Below the pieces are notes generated by a model, which ran no database searches, was not told where the DNA came from, and was given only the letters and a program-made list of their open reading frames with translations. 64,000 nt of DNA from G963668345 sp965206025 (lineage in GTDB: Bacteria > Acidobacteriota > Terriglobia > Bryobacterales > UBA6623), in assembly GCA_965206025.1 (NCBI GenBank), contig CBDBIU010000004.1, forward strand, positions 248,001 to 312,000, written 5' to 3'. The position numbers and the translations under genes were made by a program. This document shows positions 1 through 8,831 of the stretch, in pieces; within the stretch, counting starts at the first letter, position 1; each line of letters opens with the position of its first letter.

Positions 1-163
1 CCTCGGCGATGGTCTTGAAGTGTGAGCCTATCGCTTCCCGCAGATCATCCGTAGTCGTCGAAATCGTGTATAGGGAAAAAAGACTGATGGGAACGATCGT
101 GATCAGCAGTCCGATGAGTAGCCTTCGCACAGACATGTGGAACTCGAAAGTGTCTTGCGGCAT
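1..163 (-). CDS. N-terminal fragment of a membrane sensor protein (cut by window edge)
   Basis: The ATG lies at 163-161 behind a GGAG at 174-171, and the frame stays open for 54 residues to the window edge. After about ten residues and two arginines comes one hydrophobic helix (residues ~15-33), followed by a polar stretch that looks extracytoplasmic. This is the usual start of a membrane-anchored sensor such as a histidine kinase, diguanylate cyclase or chemoreceptor. No catalytic domain is in view, so the output function is unknown. It lies 38 bases downstream of, and on the same strand as, the PRC-barrel remnant. Confidence 0.55.
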   Translation of the reverse strand, partial: MPQDTFEFHMSVRRLLIGLLITIVPISLFSLYTISTTTDDLREAIGSHFKTIAE

Positions 164-201
164 GATGGGCCTCCAGCAAACATTCTGTCAGATGGCGAGT
201 C

Positions 202-565
202 CTAGGGCCGGAGAAATGGCTTGGGCTTCCCGGAATGGCTGTGAGACGCAGCCTCGTATCGAGGGCTGTGCTTAATCTTGTCTCGGCGGACCCGTAAATG
301 AACGCGGGATTCCGCCCAGCTGAGGTGCTCGATCCAAGAAGTCGGAATCAACACCCGCGGATTGGGCATGGAAGCCTTCTTGGTGTCGATCAACAAGTAA
401 CGAATAACCCAGTGGCCATCTCCAACGAGCAGATCTTGCAAGCAGCCAAACGGACCATCAAGGGCTTCGATCTGGTAGCCGAAGACCTCCTGGGCGCTAC
501 GCAAGTGGTGGGTGAGAACGGCGGAGCGAAACTAGACCATAGAGCGGCGAATCGAAGCTGCTTTT
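202..565 (-). pseudogene. C-terminal half of a PRC-barrel protein, severed by IS21
   Basis: The frame from about 504 down to 202 encodes a PRC-barrel domain: a LRSAQEVFGYQIEALDG start, then GHWVIRYLLIDT and RVLIPTSWIE strands. Proteins of this family often carry two such domains, and the first one lies at 3061-3499 beyond the IS21 element, on the same strand. This piece is therefore the second domain of the same ancestral gene. A TAG at 534-532 interrupts the frame between the IS end and the domain, so it has also decayed by point mutation. PRC barrels bind protein or RNA partners; the specific role here is unknown. Confidence 0.75.
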
Positions 566-636
566 GGGCGGAGTAAAAGTAGACCGTCCGAGTGGTCCAG
601 CGAACATTCCTGTGGTGTTTGTGGGACACGAGAGGG

Positions 637-2136
637 ATGTATCGCGTGGAGCTATACGCTCAAGTACGGCGCAGTGTCTTTGTCGAAGGGCTCAGTGAGC
701 GCGAGGCCGCCAAACGGTTTGGCCTGGCGCGAGGGACGGTGCGCAAGATGTTGCGCTACGCCACTCCGCCGGGCTATCGGCGGCGCCAACCAGCGCAGAG
801 GCCGAAGCTGGATCCCTTCACCGGAATCGTCGATCAGATCCTCATCGACGATCAGGAACGTCCGAAGAAACAACGCCACACCGCAAAACGCATCTTCGAC
901 CGCTTGCGCGACGAGTACGATTTCACCGGCGGTTACACGATCGTCAAGGACTATGTTCGCGACAAGAAGCTCGGCGGGCAAGAGATGTTCGTGCCGCTGG
1001 TGCATCCGCCGGGCGATGCCCAGGCCGACTTCGGTGAAGCTCTGGTGGTCATTGACGGCGTACAGCGCAAGGCGCACTACTTGGTGGTCGATCTGCCGCA
1101 TAGCGATGACGCTTTCGTAAAAGCTTTCCCGGCCGAGACGACGGAAGCGTTTTGCGAGGGGCACAACGCAGCGTTTCGGTACTTCGGCGGCGTGCCACGC
1201 AGCATCCTCTACGACAACACGACCTTGGCGGTGGCGAGGATTCTGGGCGACGGCAGGCGCAAGCGGACCAGGGTGTTCAGTGAACTGCAGTCGCACTATT
1301 TATTCTCCGATCGTTTCGGGCGTCCGGGCAAAGGCAACGACAAGGGAAAGGTGGAAGGACTGGTCGGTTATGCCCGGCGGAACTTCATGGTGCCGGCGCC
1401 AAGGTTTCCAAGCTGGGAAGCGTTCAACGAGCAGCTCGAAGCGCAGTGCCTCAACAATCGTAAGCGGCGCTTGCGGCGGCACACCGAAACGATTGAGGAA
1501 CGTTTCAAGCGTGACCGCCAAGCGTTGTTGCCCTTGCCGCCCACGCCCTATGACGCCTGCGACAAACGCACCACGCGGGTGACGTCGCTGTCATTGGTGC
1601 GCTATCGCGCCAACGACTACTCGGTGCCCACACGCTACGGACATCGCCAGGTGTTGCTGAAAGGCTACGTCGATGAAATCGTGATCTGTTGTGGCAGCGA
1701 AGAGATCGCGCGCCACCGGCGCAGTTACGAACGCGAAGAGTTGATCTTCGATCCGCTGCATTACCTAGCACTGCTGGAACGCAAGACCAACGCGCTCGAT
1801 CAAGCGGCCCCGTTGGCGGGCTGGGAGCTGCCCGAACAGTTCACGTGCTTGAGACGTTTGCTCGAGGCACGGTTGGGAATGCCAGGCAAGCGCGAGTACG
1901 TGCAGGTATTGCGATTACTGGAGGACTTCCGATTCGAGCACGTTGCCGCGGCGGTGCGCCAAGCCTGCGAGTTGGGAGCGATTGGCTTGGATGCAGTCAG
2001 GCACTTAGTGCTGTGCCGCATCGAGCAACGGCCGCCGCGCTTGGACTTGACGAAGTATCCGCACCTGCCGGCAGCCCAGGTGGAGCAAACCTCCGCTGCG
2101 GACTATTTGGCACTGCTGGCACAAGGAGGGGGGTAA
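637..2136 (+). CDS. istA: IS21 transposase IstA
   Basis: IstA is the DDE-type transposase that cuts and joins IS21 ends, together with the AAA+ helper IstB. The 499-residue protein has a helix-turn-helix at residues ~19-40 (LSEREAAKRFGLARGTVRKM) and an integrase core with candidate catalytic residues D131 (QADFGE), D193 (LYDN) and E240 (NDKGKVEG). The ATG at 637 is preceded directly by a purine-rich GAGAGGG; an in-frame GTG at 592 would add residues unlike the family. The stop overlaps the start of istB (TAATG), which is the normal translational coupling in this family. Confidence 0.93.
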   Translation: MYRVELYAQVRRSVFVEGLSEREAAKRFGLARGTVRKMLRYATPPGYRRRQPAQRPKLDPFTGIVDQILIDDQERPKKQRHTAKRIFDRLRDEYDFTGGYTIVKDYVRDKKLGGQEMFVPLVHPPGDAQADFGEALVVIDGVQRKAHYLVVDLPHSDDAFVKAFPAETTEAFCEGHNAAFRYFGGVPRSILYDNTTLAVARILGDGRRKRTRVFSELQSHYLFSDRFGRPGKGNDKGKVEGLVGYARRNFMVPAPRFPSWEAFNEQLEAQCLNNRKRRLRRHTETIEERFKRDRQALLPLPPTPYDACDKRTTRVTSLSLVRYRANDYSVPTRYGHRQVLLKGYVDEIVICCGSEEIARHRRSYEREELIFDPLHYLALLERKTNALDQAAPLAGWELPEQFTCLRRLLEARLGMPGKREYVQVLRLLEDFRFEHVAAAVRQACELGAIGLDAVRHLVLCRIEQRPPRLDLTKYPHLPAAQVEQTSAADYLALLAQGGG

Positions 2137-2897
2137 TGGCGAGGTCGAAACTTCTGCTCGAAGCGCATTTGAAAGCGTTGCGGCTGCCAACCTTCCTGCG
2201 CGAGTACGACAAACTGGCGCGGCAATGCGCCGCCGAGAGCTTGGATTCGAGGAGCTTCCTGCAACAACTCTGCGAGCTGGAACTGCTCGACCGTGAACAG
2301 CGGGCCACCGAGCGCCGCATCAAGGCCGCGAAGTTTCCCGTGACCAAGAGTCTGGACACTTTCGACTTCCCGTCCTTGCCAGCGTTGAACAAGAAGCTGG
2401 TGCTGGAACTGGCGCGCTGTGAGTTTATCGACCGCCGCGAAAACGTGCTGGCACTGGGTAATTCCGGCACGGGCAAAACGCACATCGGCTTGGCGTTGGG
2501 ACTGGCGGCTTGTCAGCGCGGCTATCGAACACGCTTCACAACAGCGGCGGCACTGGTCAATGAGCTGTTCGAAGCCCGAGATGAACGGCGCTTGCTGCGA
2601 TGTCAAAAGCAGTTGGCCAAGCAGGATCTGCTGATCGTCGATGAACTGGGCTACGTGCCGCTATCGAAGACCGGAGCGGAGTTATTGTTCGAAGTGTTTT
2701 CCCAGCGCTACGAACAGGGCTCGACGCTGGTCACCTCGAATCTGCCGTTTAACGAATGGACGGAGGTCTTCGGCTCCGAGCGGCTGACCGGCGCCCTGCT
2801 CGATCGCCTCACGCACCACGTTCATATTCTAGAGATGAACGGCGAAAGCTTCCGTCTGATCCAGAGCAAGAAGAAGCGGGCTCACTCTTTGGGCTGA
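2136..2897 (+). CDS. istB: IS21 helper ATPase IstB
   Basis: IstB is the AAA+ ATPase that assembles on DNA and directs IstA to the target. The 253-residue protein has a Walker A motif GNSGTGKT (residues 108-115) and a Walker B motif LLIVDE (165-170), with the DnaC/IstB-like N-terminal helical part. The ATG at 2136 overlaps the istA stop and lies behind an AGGAGGGGGG ribosome-binding site. Length and motifs are normal for the family, and no damage is visible. Confidence 0.95.
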   Translation: MARSKLLLEAHLKALRLPTFLREYDKLARQCAAESLDSRSFLQQLCELELLDREQRATERRIKAAKFPVTKSLDTFDFPSLPALNKKLVLELARCEFIDRRENVLALGNSGTGKTHIGLALGLAACQRGYRTRFTTAAALVNELFEARDERRLLRCQKQLAKQDLLIVDELGYVPLSKTGAELLFEVFSQRYEQGSTLVTSNLPFNEWTEVFGSERLTGALLDRLTHHVHILEMNGESFRLIQSKKKRAHSLG

Positions 2898-2914
2898 CCC
2901 ACCGGCCACTCGCC

Positions 2915-2999
2915 CGGTTTTCGTGGGACGGCCTCCACTACGCCTGGGCCGCCCTAAAGGGCGACCGCAGGCTCCGTTCCAGCCGTCCCACGAAAACCG
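2915..2999. repeat. 17-bp perfect inverted repeat inside the IS21 3' end
   Basis: The arms at 2915-2931 (CGGTTTTCGTGGGACGG) and 2983-2999 are perfect reverse complements. They enclose 51 bases that contain a second small palindrome (CCGCCCTAAAGGGCG). The structure lies between the istB stop and the right end. No T-run follows it on the top strand, so it is not a clear Rho-independent terminator; it may shield the element from outside transcription. Confidence 0.5.
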
Positions 3000-3060
3000 C
3001 TACCCCTTCACCAACTGGTCTACTTTTGCTCCGCCGAAGTGGTCCAAATTTACTCCGCCC

Positions 3061-3499
3061 TTGACAGGTGGGCGGCCTCAGAGTCGACACGAGTGGATTC
3101 GACCTGATCCGCCTCGGCCACCGCGAGCGCTTGCCGGGATACAGCTCCGTGAAGAGAGGCCAGCGGGCCTCCACCGCGACGACTCGGCGACCCACCGTAT
3201 CGGTCAACCATCAATCGTTCCAGTTGGTAAGAGAGAGGTTCATCGTGACCGGTAGATTCGCGACTTTCCACTTCTTCCTTCGTCAATGAGACTGGGAGCA
3301 CCCGAACTGAACCGTCGGGCTGGCCGAGACAGTCAGGATGTATGAGCACGCGATGGCCAAAGAGCCACCCGGTCGTGTTGAGTACCAGATAACGAATCGA
3401 CCACGTCGAATCGTCGAAATAGAAGTCGGCCGCCTTTCCCACCTTGCCGTCGAGGGCGCGGACCCGGAAGCGGCATAGGTCTCTGACGCTTTCTAGCAT
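3061..3499 (-). pseudogene. N-terminal half of a PRC-barrel protein, severed by IS21
   Basis: The ATG at 3499 opens a frame with a PRC-barrel domain at residues ~1-75: SVRDLCRFRVRALDGKVGKA, then DDSTWSIRYLVLNTTGW and RVLIHP. A linker rich in R, G and S follows and runs straight into the IS21 end at 3060, where a stop is met inside the element. The matching second domain lies at 202-504. Two-domain proteins of this type, about 250 residues long, are common in soil bacteria. The interrupted gene is unlikely to give a normal product. Confidence 0.75.
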
Positions 3500-3586
3500 G
3501 GCTCAGACGTCCTGAGATGGTCGAAGAGAACCTATTTCGTAAAGCCTATGTGTCCGTCAGCGTCCTATGTAAGTCCTGCGTGCGGT

Positions 3587-4168
3587 TCAGCCGGAGGTCT
3601 CACCGATCTCTCCACCGCGGCTGATGGGCAAGTTCAATTCTTCCTGCGATACTTCTACTGCGGCGACGATTGTGTGGTTCCTGGGAGCTTTTGCGAACGT
3701 CGGTTCCGTCTCGCCGACTGAGCGCTGAGCGGCTTCCGAGGCCTTTCTTGCATCCTCATAGCCGGCCGCCACGTGATAGATCACTTTGTCGAAGAAATGG
3801 GAGATCGATGATACCAACTGCAGTTCAAGGCTCAACTCGGACGAGTCGCCGGCAATGCTCCCGTCGATGAACTGCAACAGCTTTGCCTTTGAAAAGGTCA
3901 GCGCAAAGATCACCTGCTCCAATGGAATGCCGAAGTGAAACCGGTCTCGCCCGACCTTTACGTAGTGCTGCTCCAACGCAAATTCGCTACGGGAATATAG
4001 CCATCCGCCAAGATTCTCATACAAATCAGCCGCCAGTTCGCGAAGCTTTTCGGTGGCGAAGGCATGATAGGCCTCGGCACGTTCCTCTCGACGAATGGCC
4101 TCGATTAGTTCTCCCGTCAACTTCGGGGCCTGGCGCTCTATTTCTTCCAGGAGTCTCTTTGAAATCAT
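3587..4168 (-). CDS. RsbRD-type N-terminal sensor-like helical protein
   Basis: The protein has 193 residues and is almost entirely helical, with charged N-terminal helices (SKRLLEEIERQAPKLTGELIEAIRREER). A central segment, LYENLGGWLYSRSEFALEQHYVKVGRDRFHFGIPLEQVIFALTF in outline, resembles the globin-like N-terminal sensor domain of RsbRD-type stressosome proteins. No STAS or kinase domain follows; the C-terminal 50 residues look disordered. It lies 182 bases upstream of the CBS-pair gene on the DNA but transcribes in the same direction away from it. The domain name is my recognition of the pattern and is moderately certain; function is inferred as a stress or ligand sensor. Confidence 0.6.
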   Translation of the reverse strand: MISKRLLEEIERQAPKLTGELIEAIRREERAEAYHAFATEKLRELAADLYENLGGWLYSRSEFALEQHYVKVGRDRFHFGIPLEQVIFALTFSKAKLLQFIDGSIAGDSSELSLELQLVSSISHFFDKVIYHVAAGYEDARKASEAAQRSVGETEPTFAKAPRNHTIVAAVEVSQEELNLPISRGGEIGETSG

Positions 4169-4234
4169 GCTCTGGTTCCGGGGAATTCTCTGTTCAGTTC
4201 GGTGCAGTTCTGAGTTAGGGGTGCACTGCGAGGG

Positions 4235-4771
4235 TTAGCCTCCTTCGGCCCTTCGGTCAGGCGGGTTGCATTCGCTGTGTGGTGGCGCGTTGAGCACCTC
4301 GCGCGGGAAGAAGACCGCCACGTAGCCCACGACATCTCGCATGGGAAGAACGCCAACTGGATCTCCGTTCGCGTTCGTCAGAGGTACATGACGATAACCA
4401 CCTTGCGCCATGCGGTTCAGGGCAAAGGCGATGGAATCATAGGGTGTCAGGCACTCCGGATCCGGCGTCATAAAGTCCCGCACCGGTCGATCGAGGTCTT
4501 TCCCTTCGTAGAGACGTTTTGTCAGGACATCACGCTCGGATAAGATGCCAGCCAGCTTCCCACCCTCGACCACAAGTACAGCGCCGACCTTCTCCTCCGC
4601 CATGGCTGCTAGAGCTTCTGCCACACTGGTGCCGGGGCCAACGCGGGGAGGGCACTTCGGATAGCTCAGATCGCTGATCGGACGCAGAAGCGCTTGGGCG
4701 TCGAGCCGGTCCGGTGGAAAGTCCGGGACCTCACAGTACATATCGAGGTCCTCTTCGTAACCTTCACACAT
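4235..4771 (-). CDS. CBS-pair domain protein
   Basis: The 178-residue protein consists mainly of two CBS repeats (residues ~45-165). The first contains VGPGTSVAEALAAMAEEKVGAVLVV and GILSERDVLTK; the second contains VRDFMTPDPECLTPYDSIAFALNRM and HVPLTNANGDPVGVLPMRDVVGY. CBS pairs bind adenine nucleotides and usually regulate a partner. There is no attached enzyme or channel, so the partner is unknown. I chose the ATG at 4771 because GGGGAGGG lies just upstream; the frame is open much further 5' but that part has no family character. Confidence 0.88.
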   Translation of the reverse strand: MCEGYEEDLDMYCEVPDFPPDRLDAQALLRPISDLSYPKCPPRVGPGTSVAEALAAMAEEKVGAVLVVEGGKLAGILSERDVLTKRLYEGKDLDRPVRDFMTPDPECLTPYDSIAFALNRMAQGGYRHVPLTNANGDPVGVLPMRDVVGYVAVFFPREVLNAPPHSECNPPDRRAEGG

Positions 4772-5026
4772 GGCGCCCTCCCCAACCCTAATACTGAACT
4801 GCCCGCATCCCTTAGCCAGGATTTCCGTTTTGGCCTTGGCACGGCCACAGTATACATCCGCGCCGGCCCGAATGCCACGTCTTTTCGCGCTGAACCCTGC
4901 ACATCCCCTCCGCCGGTAGGCGCCAGGGCTCGTCCGTCCGCTCACAGACGTTGATTGCGCGGCCTGAACGGCGCTGCGGCCGACACTGCTCCCTGCCAAA
5001 CCTTTTTGGAGCCGAAAACTGTTGAT

Positions 5027-6487
5027 CCTAGCCCGGTCAACGCTACCCGCTCGGCAGCGGCAGCGCCCAGATCCTGTGCAGCATGTCACCGAACAGCCGC
5101 CGGTTCAGATGCCCCTCGGCCAGCAGCAACCAGTAGTAGCGGGCATGCTTGACCAGCCGCCCGCCGGTCTTCATCAGCCGCTGCTGCAAGCTCGTCAGCG
5201 ACCAGCTCTTGATGCTTGGTGGCAGTCCCAGCCGCCGCCACAGGTTGCCGAGGTTGTAAGCCAGGACGCTGAGTTGCAAGCGAACTTCGTTCGCGCGAAA
5301 ACGATGGCACGACAACCGTGTCCAATTCGTGGCCTGCTTGCCTTCCTTGATCCACTGCTCGGCCGTGCCGCGCTTGTTGTAAAAGCGCACCACCGAGCGA
5401 CTGGGCCGGGTCATGTTGGTGACGATGAAGCCGGGTTGCGCGAACAGTTCGCCCGGGTGGTGCTCAACCTTCGCTACGATGCGCCGCGGTTTGCTCCAAC
5501 TGGCGGCCTGATAGCGGAAGCTCTTGTAGCGCACCAGGGGCTTGGCGCTCGGCCTGCCCGGTGGCCGAAACAGGATGTCCTCGATCTCCAACTCCAGGCT
5601 CTTGTTGGCCGGAATGCGAATGGCGTACTGTACTCCGCGTTCCTCCGAAGCCTCATAAACCTCCGGCTTGGCAAAGGCCGCATCGCCCCGGAAGGCGACC
5701 TGCTTGCCCGCAGCCTGTTGGCGCTCGATCTCCGGCAACAATAGCTCATCCCAGTCGTCGGCGCTGTGCACGTTGCCTGGACGCAGCTTTGCAGCGAGGC
5801 AATCACCATGACCGTTGAACAAAAGCAACGGATGGTAGCAGACCGACTCGAAGTGTCCGTTGTAGGCACTGCCTTCCTGTTGGCCATGGACCGGACTCTC
5901 GGTGGAGTCCATGTCCAGAACGACCCGCTCGGAGTCGTCGAACGCCTCCGCTTGCCCGACCAGCTCTCGGTTCAGCGCCATCAGCCCCAGTAGATTCTCT
6001 TCGCTCGCCAGCATCTCCGTCTCGAAGCCGTGCAGCGTCGAGGTCAAGGCCGCACCGCGATCCCAGATCTTCTGCGAACCGATCAGCCGAAACGTCGGAT
6101 CGATCGAAACCCGCTCGGCGTCGTTGAGGTCCTCGTAGCCCGCCAAGCGGCTGTAGACCGACTGCCGCAACAGATCAGCGAGCGTGAACTGCTTGTTTGT
6201 GCCTTGCCGGGAGTCGCTGAGATGCTCGTCAATCAGTTCTCCGAGACCGAGCCGTTCGTCCAGTTCGCGAACCAAAATCAGGCCACCATCAGAAGTGACG
6301 TGCGATCCCTGGAAATCGACTTTCAACAAGCCGTTGAAACTTAGCTGGAATGGCTTGGTTTGTTTTTCACCCATTGGGTGTTGGCCTCCATGGCGTCCTC
6401 ATCGGGCTCTAGCCCCTATGAATAAAGACGCTCAAGGCCGCTGGAAGGTCGGGATGTCAAACATCAAATTGAAAATGCGGGCTTAGG
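5027..6487. mobile_element. IS1380-family insertion sequence
   Basis: One complete IS1380-type transposase fills the element. The right end reads as CCTAAGCCCGCATTTTC from 6487 inward, and the left end as CCTAGCCCGG from 5027. These resemble each other only over about ten bases, and no target duplication is evident, so the limits are approximate. The same kind of terminal string recurs in the ~200-bp repeats at 31812, 39556 and 55362. Confidence 0.7.
5043..6374 (-). CDS. IS1380-family transposase
   Basis: The 443-residue protein is a full-length DDE transposase of the IS1380 family. Candidate catalytic aspartates lie in VVLDMDSTESPVHG (D154/D156) and FRGDAAFAKPEVY (D231), with a glutamate in the later segment NKRGTAEQWIKEGKQATNW. 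The C-terminus has the family's LVKHARYYWLLLAEGHLN and LHRIWALPLP. The ATG at 6374 gives the usual N-terminus MGEKQTKPFQLSF. No frameshift is visible, so the gene could be active. A related damaged copy lies at 12847-13905. Confidence 0.93.
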   Translation of the reverse strand: MGEKQTKPFQLSFNGLLKVDFQGSHVTSDGGLILVRELDERLGLGELIDEHLSDSRQGTNKQFTLADLLRQSVYSRLAGYEDLNDAERVSIDPTFRLIGSQKIWDRGAALTSTLHGFETEMLASEENLLGLMALNRELVGQAEAFDDSERVVLDMDSTESPVHGQQEGSAYNGHFESVCYHPLLLFNGHGDCLAAKLRPGNVHSADDWDELLLPEIERQQAAGKQVAFRGDAAFAKPEVYEASEERGVQYAIRIPANKSLELEIEDILFRPPGRPSAKPLVRYKSFRYQAASWSKPRRIVAKVEHHPGELFAQPGFIVTNMTRPSRSVVRFYNKRGTAEQWIKEGKQATNWTRLSCHRFRANEVRLQLSVLAYNLGNLWRRLGLPPSIKSWSLTSLQQRLMKTGGRLVKHARYYWLLLAEGHLNRRLFGDMLHRIWALPLPSG

Positions 6488-6561
6488 CTCTTCGGGATGA
6501 CCGAGTTGTTAGGAACATTATATAGCCCGTGCGAGCTATTGAAAAATAGAAAATAGGGAAC

Positions 6562-6588
6562 TGATACATAGGTTTTGTAGATGTATCA
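6562..6588. promoter_or_regulatory. Palindromic LysR-type operator upstream of nhaR
   Basis: TGATACAT (6562-6569) and ATGTATCA (6581-6588) form a perfect 8-bp dyad with an 11-bp spacer. The spacing and symmetry match a LysR-family binding box (T-N11-A type), and it lies just upstream of a LysR-type gene, where autoregulation is usual. A TAATG-like start at 6581 would fall inside the dyad, which supports translation starting at 6596 instead. Confidence 0.5.
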
Positions 6589-6595
6589 TAGGCAT

Positions 6596-7495
6596 ATGAC
6601 CTGGCTCAATTATCATCACCTTCTCTACTTTTGGGTCGTTGCGAAAAAAGGCACGATCACGGCCGCTTGTAAGGACCTGAGCTTGGCCCAGCCGACGGTT
6701 TCGGCTCAACTTCGCGCGCTCGAGAATGCCTTGGGCCACGAGCTCTTCGACCGCAGTCGAAGAAAGCTTGCTCTCACGGAGACGGGTCGAATTGTGTACG
6801 GCTACGCAGATGAAATCTTCTCGGTCGGCCGGGATCTCATGGATGCTTTAGAGGGCCAACCAGCGGGCCGGCCTTTACAACTCAGGGTTGGAATAGCAGA
6901 TGTGTTCCCCAAGCTGCTTGCTTACGAATTCCTCGCGCCGGCCTTCGAGCTGGACGAGCCCGTCCACGCTGTCTGTTACCAAGGCAAGCCGGGGGCGTTG
7001 CTGGCCCGTCTGGGGGCTAATGAGTTGGACATCATCTTCTCTGAATCCCCGATCGGGCCCGAGGTCCGGCTAGGCGCCTTTAACCACCAACTAGGCGAGT
7101 GCGGCGTCTCGATTCTTGCGGCGAAGAGCCTGGCCGCCGACTATCGACAACGGTTCCCTCAATCGCTGGACGGCGCCCCGTTTCTGCTACCCACAGAGAA
7201 CTTCTCACTCCGACGTACGCTGAACCATTGGTTCGCCACCGAAAGCATTCGCCCGCGGATCGTCGGTGAATTCGAGGACAGCGCATTGCTGAAAGTGTTT
7301 GGCCAGGGCGGGGTAGGCTTATTCGCCGCCCCTACCGCCATTGAAAAGCAGGTCAGGTTGCAATACAGCGTCAACGTCGTTGGACGCCTGGAATCCGTCC
7401 AGGAGCGGTTCTACGCGATCTCTCTCGAACGGAAGTTGAAGCACCCGGCCGTGGTTTCGATTGTCGGGACAGCGCACCGAGAGATTTTTCATTGA
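6596..7495 (+). CDS. nhaR: LysR-family regulator, NhaR-like
   Basis: The 299-residue protein resembles NhaR along its whole length. The N-terminus WLNYHHLLYFWVVAKKGTI holds the winged HTH (residues ~3-60, AACKDLSLAQPTVSAQLRAL). Later parts match the NhaR pattern in LRVGIADVFPKLLAYEFLAP, LGECGVSILAAKSL and IRPRIVGEFEDSALLKVFGQG. NhaR activates the Na+/H+ antiporter gene nhaA in enterics and responds to sodium; no antiporter gene is in this window, so the target here is unknown. The in-frame ATG at 6581 would add five residues but sits in a palindrome; 6596 is preferred. Confidence 0.85.
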   Translation: MTWLNYHHLLYFWVVAKKGTITAACKDLSLAQPTVSAQLRALENALGHELFDRSRRKLALTETGRIVYGYADEIFSVGRDLMDALEGQPAGRPLQLRVGIADVFPKLLAYEFLAPAFELDEPVHAVCYQGKPGALLARLGANELDIIFSESPIGPEVRLGAFNHQLGECGVSILAAKSLAADYRQRFPQSLDGAPFLLPTENFSLRRTLNHWFATESIRPRIVGEFEDSALLKVFGQGGVGLFAAPTAIEKQVRLQYSVNVVGRLESVQERFYAISLERKLKHPAVVSIVGTAHREIFH

Positions 7496-8006
7496 GCCCG
7501 CGCGAGAGCTGCCGGGCAACTAGAGTGAAGGTAGGACTTACAAGCGGGAAGGGGGTGTAGCGGAAACGAAGTTTTAGATACGGCGGCCCACTGGTTTACC
7601 CACTAATCGACAATCTCGTTGACTTTAAGTCCTTGGGCTGTGTCTGAACACGTAGCCCCGGTTGAGTCCTGTCGACGGGTTACACCCGAAGCCCGACTGC
7701 GTTTCTGAATCAAGCTGAGCGGTAACGCCGTGGTTCGCCAGTGGGCCGCCTGTAGTTGTCGGGTGGTTCGATGGCATACCTCCTTTCCTAGCCGCACGTC
7801 GCGCCCAATGCGCGACCAGCAAGGCTTGTCTCGATTTCTTTCCATTCCCAGTATGCACCCCAACGCGGGCGCTGTCAAGACAAAACTATATTATGATTAT
7901 AGGTTCAAAATGACACGCAAGAAGCTAGATACATATCGACCTTGATGCCCATCGTCGGGATCACTTTGAAAGGCAGATCGGTCAGCAGCAATCTACAAAC
8001 GCCTGT
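7496..8006. other. Intergenic region without a recognised gene
   Basis: This 511-base stretch separates the nhaR stop from the end of the ppsR-like gene. The open frames in it lack family character. The segment 7870-7945 is A+T-rich compared with its surroundings and could hold promoter-like sequence, but no clear element can be named. Confidence 0.4.
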
Positions 8007-8831
8007 CTAGTCGGTAGAGCCCTTCAGCCCACGCAGGCGCAGTACCTCACTCGCGATCTCTTCGACGGCTAGGTACGACGCGTCGATGCTTTCCCAGCCC
8101 ATCTCTTCGATGAGACCGTTAGCTCCCCTAACCTCCCGCGCCACACTGCGCTCGTCTGTATAGAACGCGTCATTGTCAAGACCCAGGTCGCGGGCTCTTG
8201 CCCGACGCACGATCATCAGCCGGCGCACATTCACCTTGAGGCCGATCACCTTCTCAAGTGGTAGGCAAAGAAGCTGCGGCAGCGGAGGGATGTCGGGAAT
8301 CAAGGGAACGTTCGCCGCACGAATGCCCTGGTATGCGAGGAAGAAGCACGTGGAACTCTTCGCTGCTCGCGAGACGCCCACGAGAACCACGTCCGCCTGG
8401 GATAGTTCACCCGGGCGTTGCCCGTCATCGTGCTTCAGGGTGTAATCGATAGCACCCATTCGGTCAAATCGCTCCCGCTCCTGCTTGTAGAGTAGGTCGG
8501 GGGTAGAGACCCTTTGGCTCTTGAACAAGTCGTGCAGGGCAGTAAACGCTGGTCCCAAGATATCTACAGTCGCTACGAGGTGTTCCGCGGAGGCTTTCTG
8601 CATCATTGTCCGCGTTTGTTCACTCACCAGCGTGTAGAAGATAACGGCATCTAGTTCGGCGGCTTTCTTGACAATATTCTGGACCCGCTGTGGTGTTCGC
8701 ACGCGGTGCTCGGGAACGATGCGATAGCGTACGCCCTCGAATTGCAGCGCAGCCGCCGTGACCAGTTGCATGGCTGTGTTGCCCCTGCCGTCAGATACGA
8801 TGAAGATTGTCGGCGAGCGCTGTTTCACCAT
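8007..8831 (-). CDS. ppsR: PEP synthase regulatory protein (bifunctional kinase/pyrophosphorylase, DUF299)
   Basis: The family phosphorylates a threonine of phosphoenolpyruvate synthase or PPDK with ADP and reverses this with phosphate. The 274-residue protein starts with FIVSDGRGNTA and contains a P-loop at residues 152-160 (GVSRAAKSS), followed by the family segments FFLAYQGIRAANVPLIP and VIGLKV. The P-loop usually reads GVSRTSKTP, so this one is slightly unusual. Length is normal. No PEP synthase or PPDK gene is in view, so whether it acts on one or the other is not decided. The ATG at 8831 fits the family's N-terminus. Confidence 0.9.
   Translation of the reverse strand: MVKQRSPTIFIVSDGRGNTAMQLVTAAALQFEGVRYRIVPEHRVRTPQRVQNIVKKAAELDAVIFYTLVSEQTRTMMQKASAEHLVATVDILGPAFTALHDLFKSQRVSTPDLLYKQERERFDRMGAIDYTLKHDDGQRPGELSQADVVLVGVSRAAKSSTCFFLAYQGIRAANVPLIPDIPPLPQLLCLPLEKVIGLKVNVRRLMIVRRARARDLGLDNDAFYTDERSVAREVRGANGLIEEMGWESIDASYLAVEEIASEVLRLRGLKGSTD

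Larger units (their letters stand above)
566..3060 (+). mobile_element. IS21-family insertion sequence (istA-istB)
   Basis: The element carries the two overlapping IS21 genes and has inverted ends. The left end begins GGGCGGAGTAAAAGTAGACC (566-585). The reverse complement of the right end begins GGGCGGAGTAAATTTGGACC (3060-3041). A further internal copy of the end repeat lies at 3017-3035, in keeping with the multiple terminal repeats of IS21. Left and right of the element are the two halves of one PRC-barrel gene. I could not identify a clean target duplication, so the exact ends may be a few bases further out. Both genes look intact, so it could be active. Confidence 0.85.

Noticed and set aside
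555..570. Possible IS21 target duplication around the element ends
   Set aside because: The bases outside the two ends do not repeat convincingly, and the ends themselves are uncertain by a few bases.
2915..2999. Rho-independent terminator after istB
   Set aside because: The inverted repeat is perfect but no T-run follows it.
7603..7700. A GACTTTAAGTCC string that looks like a tRNA anticodon arm or attachment core
   Set aside because: The neighbouring arms do not pair into a cloverleaf and no integrase is close by.
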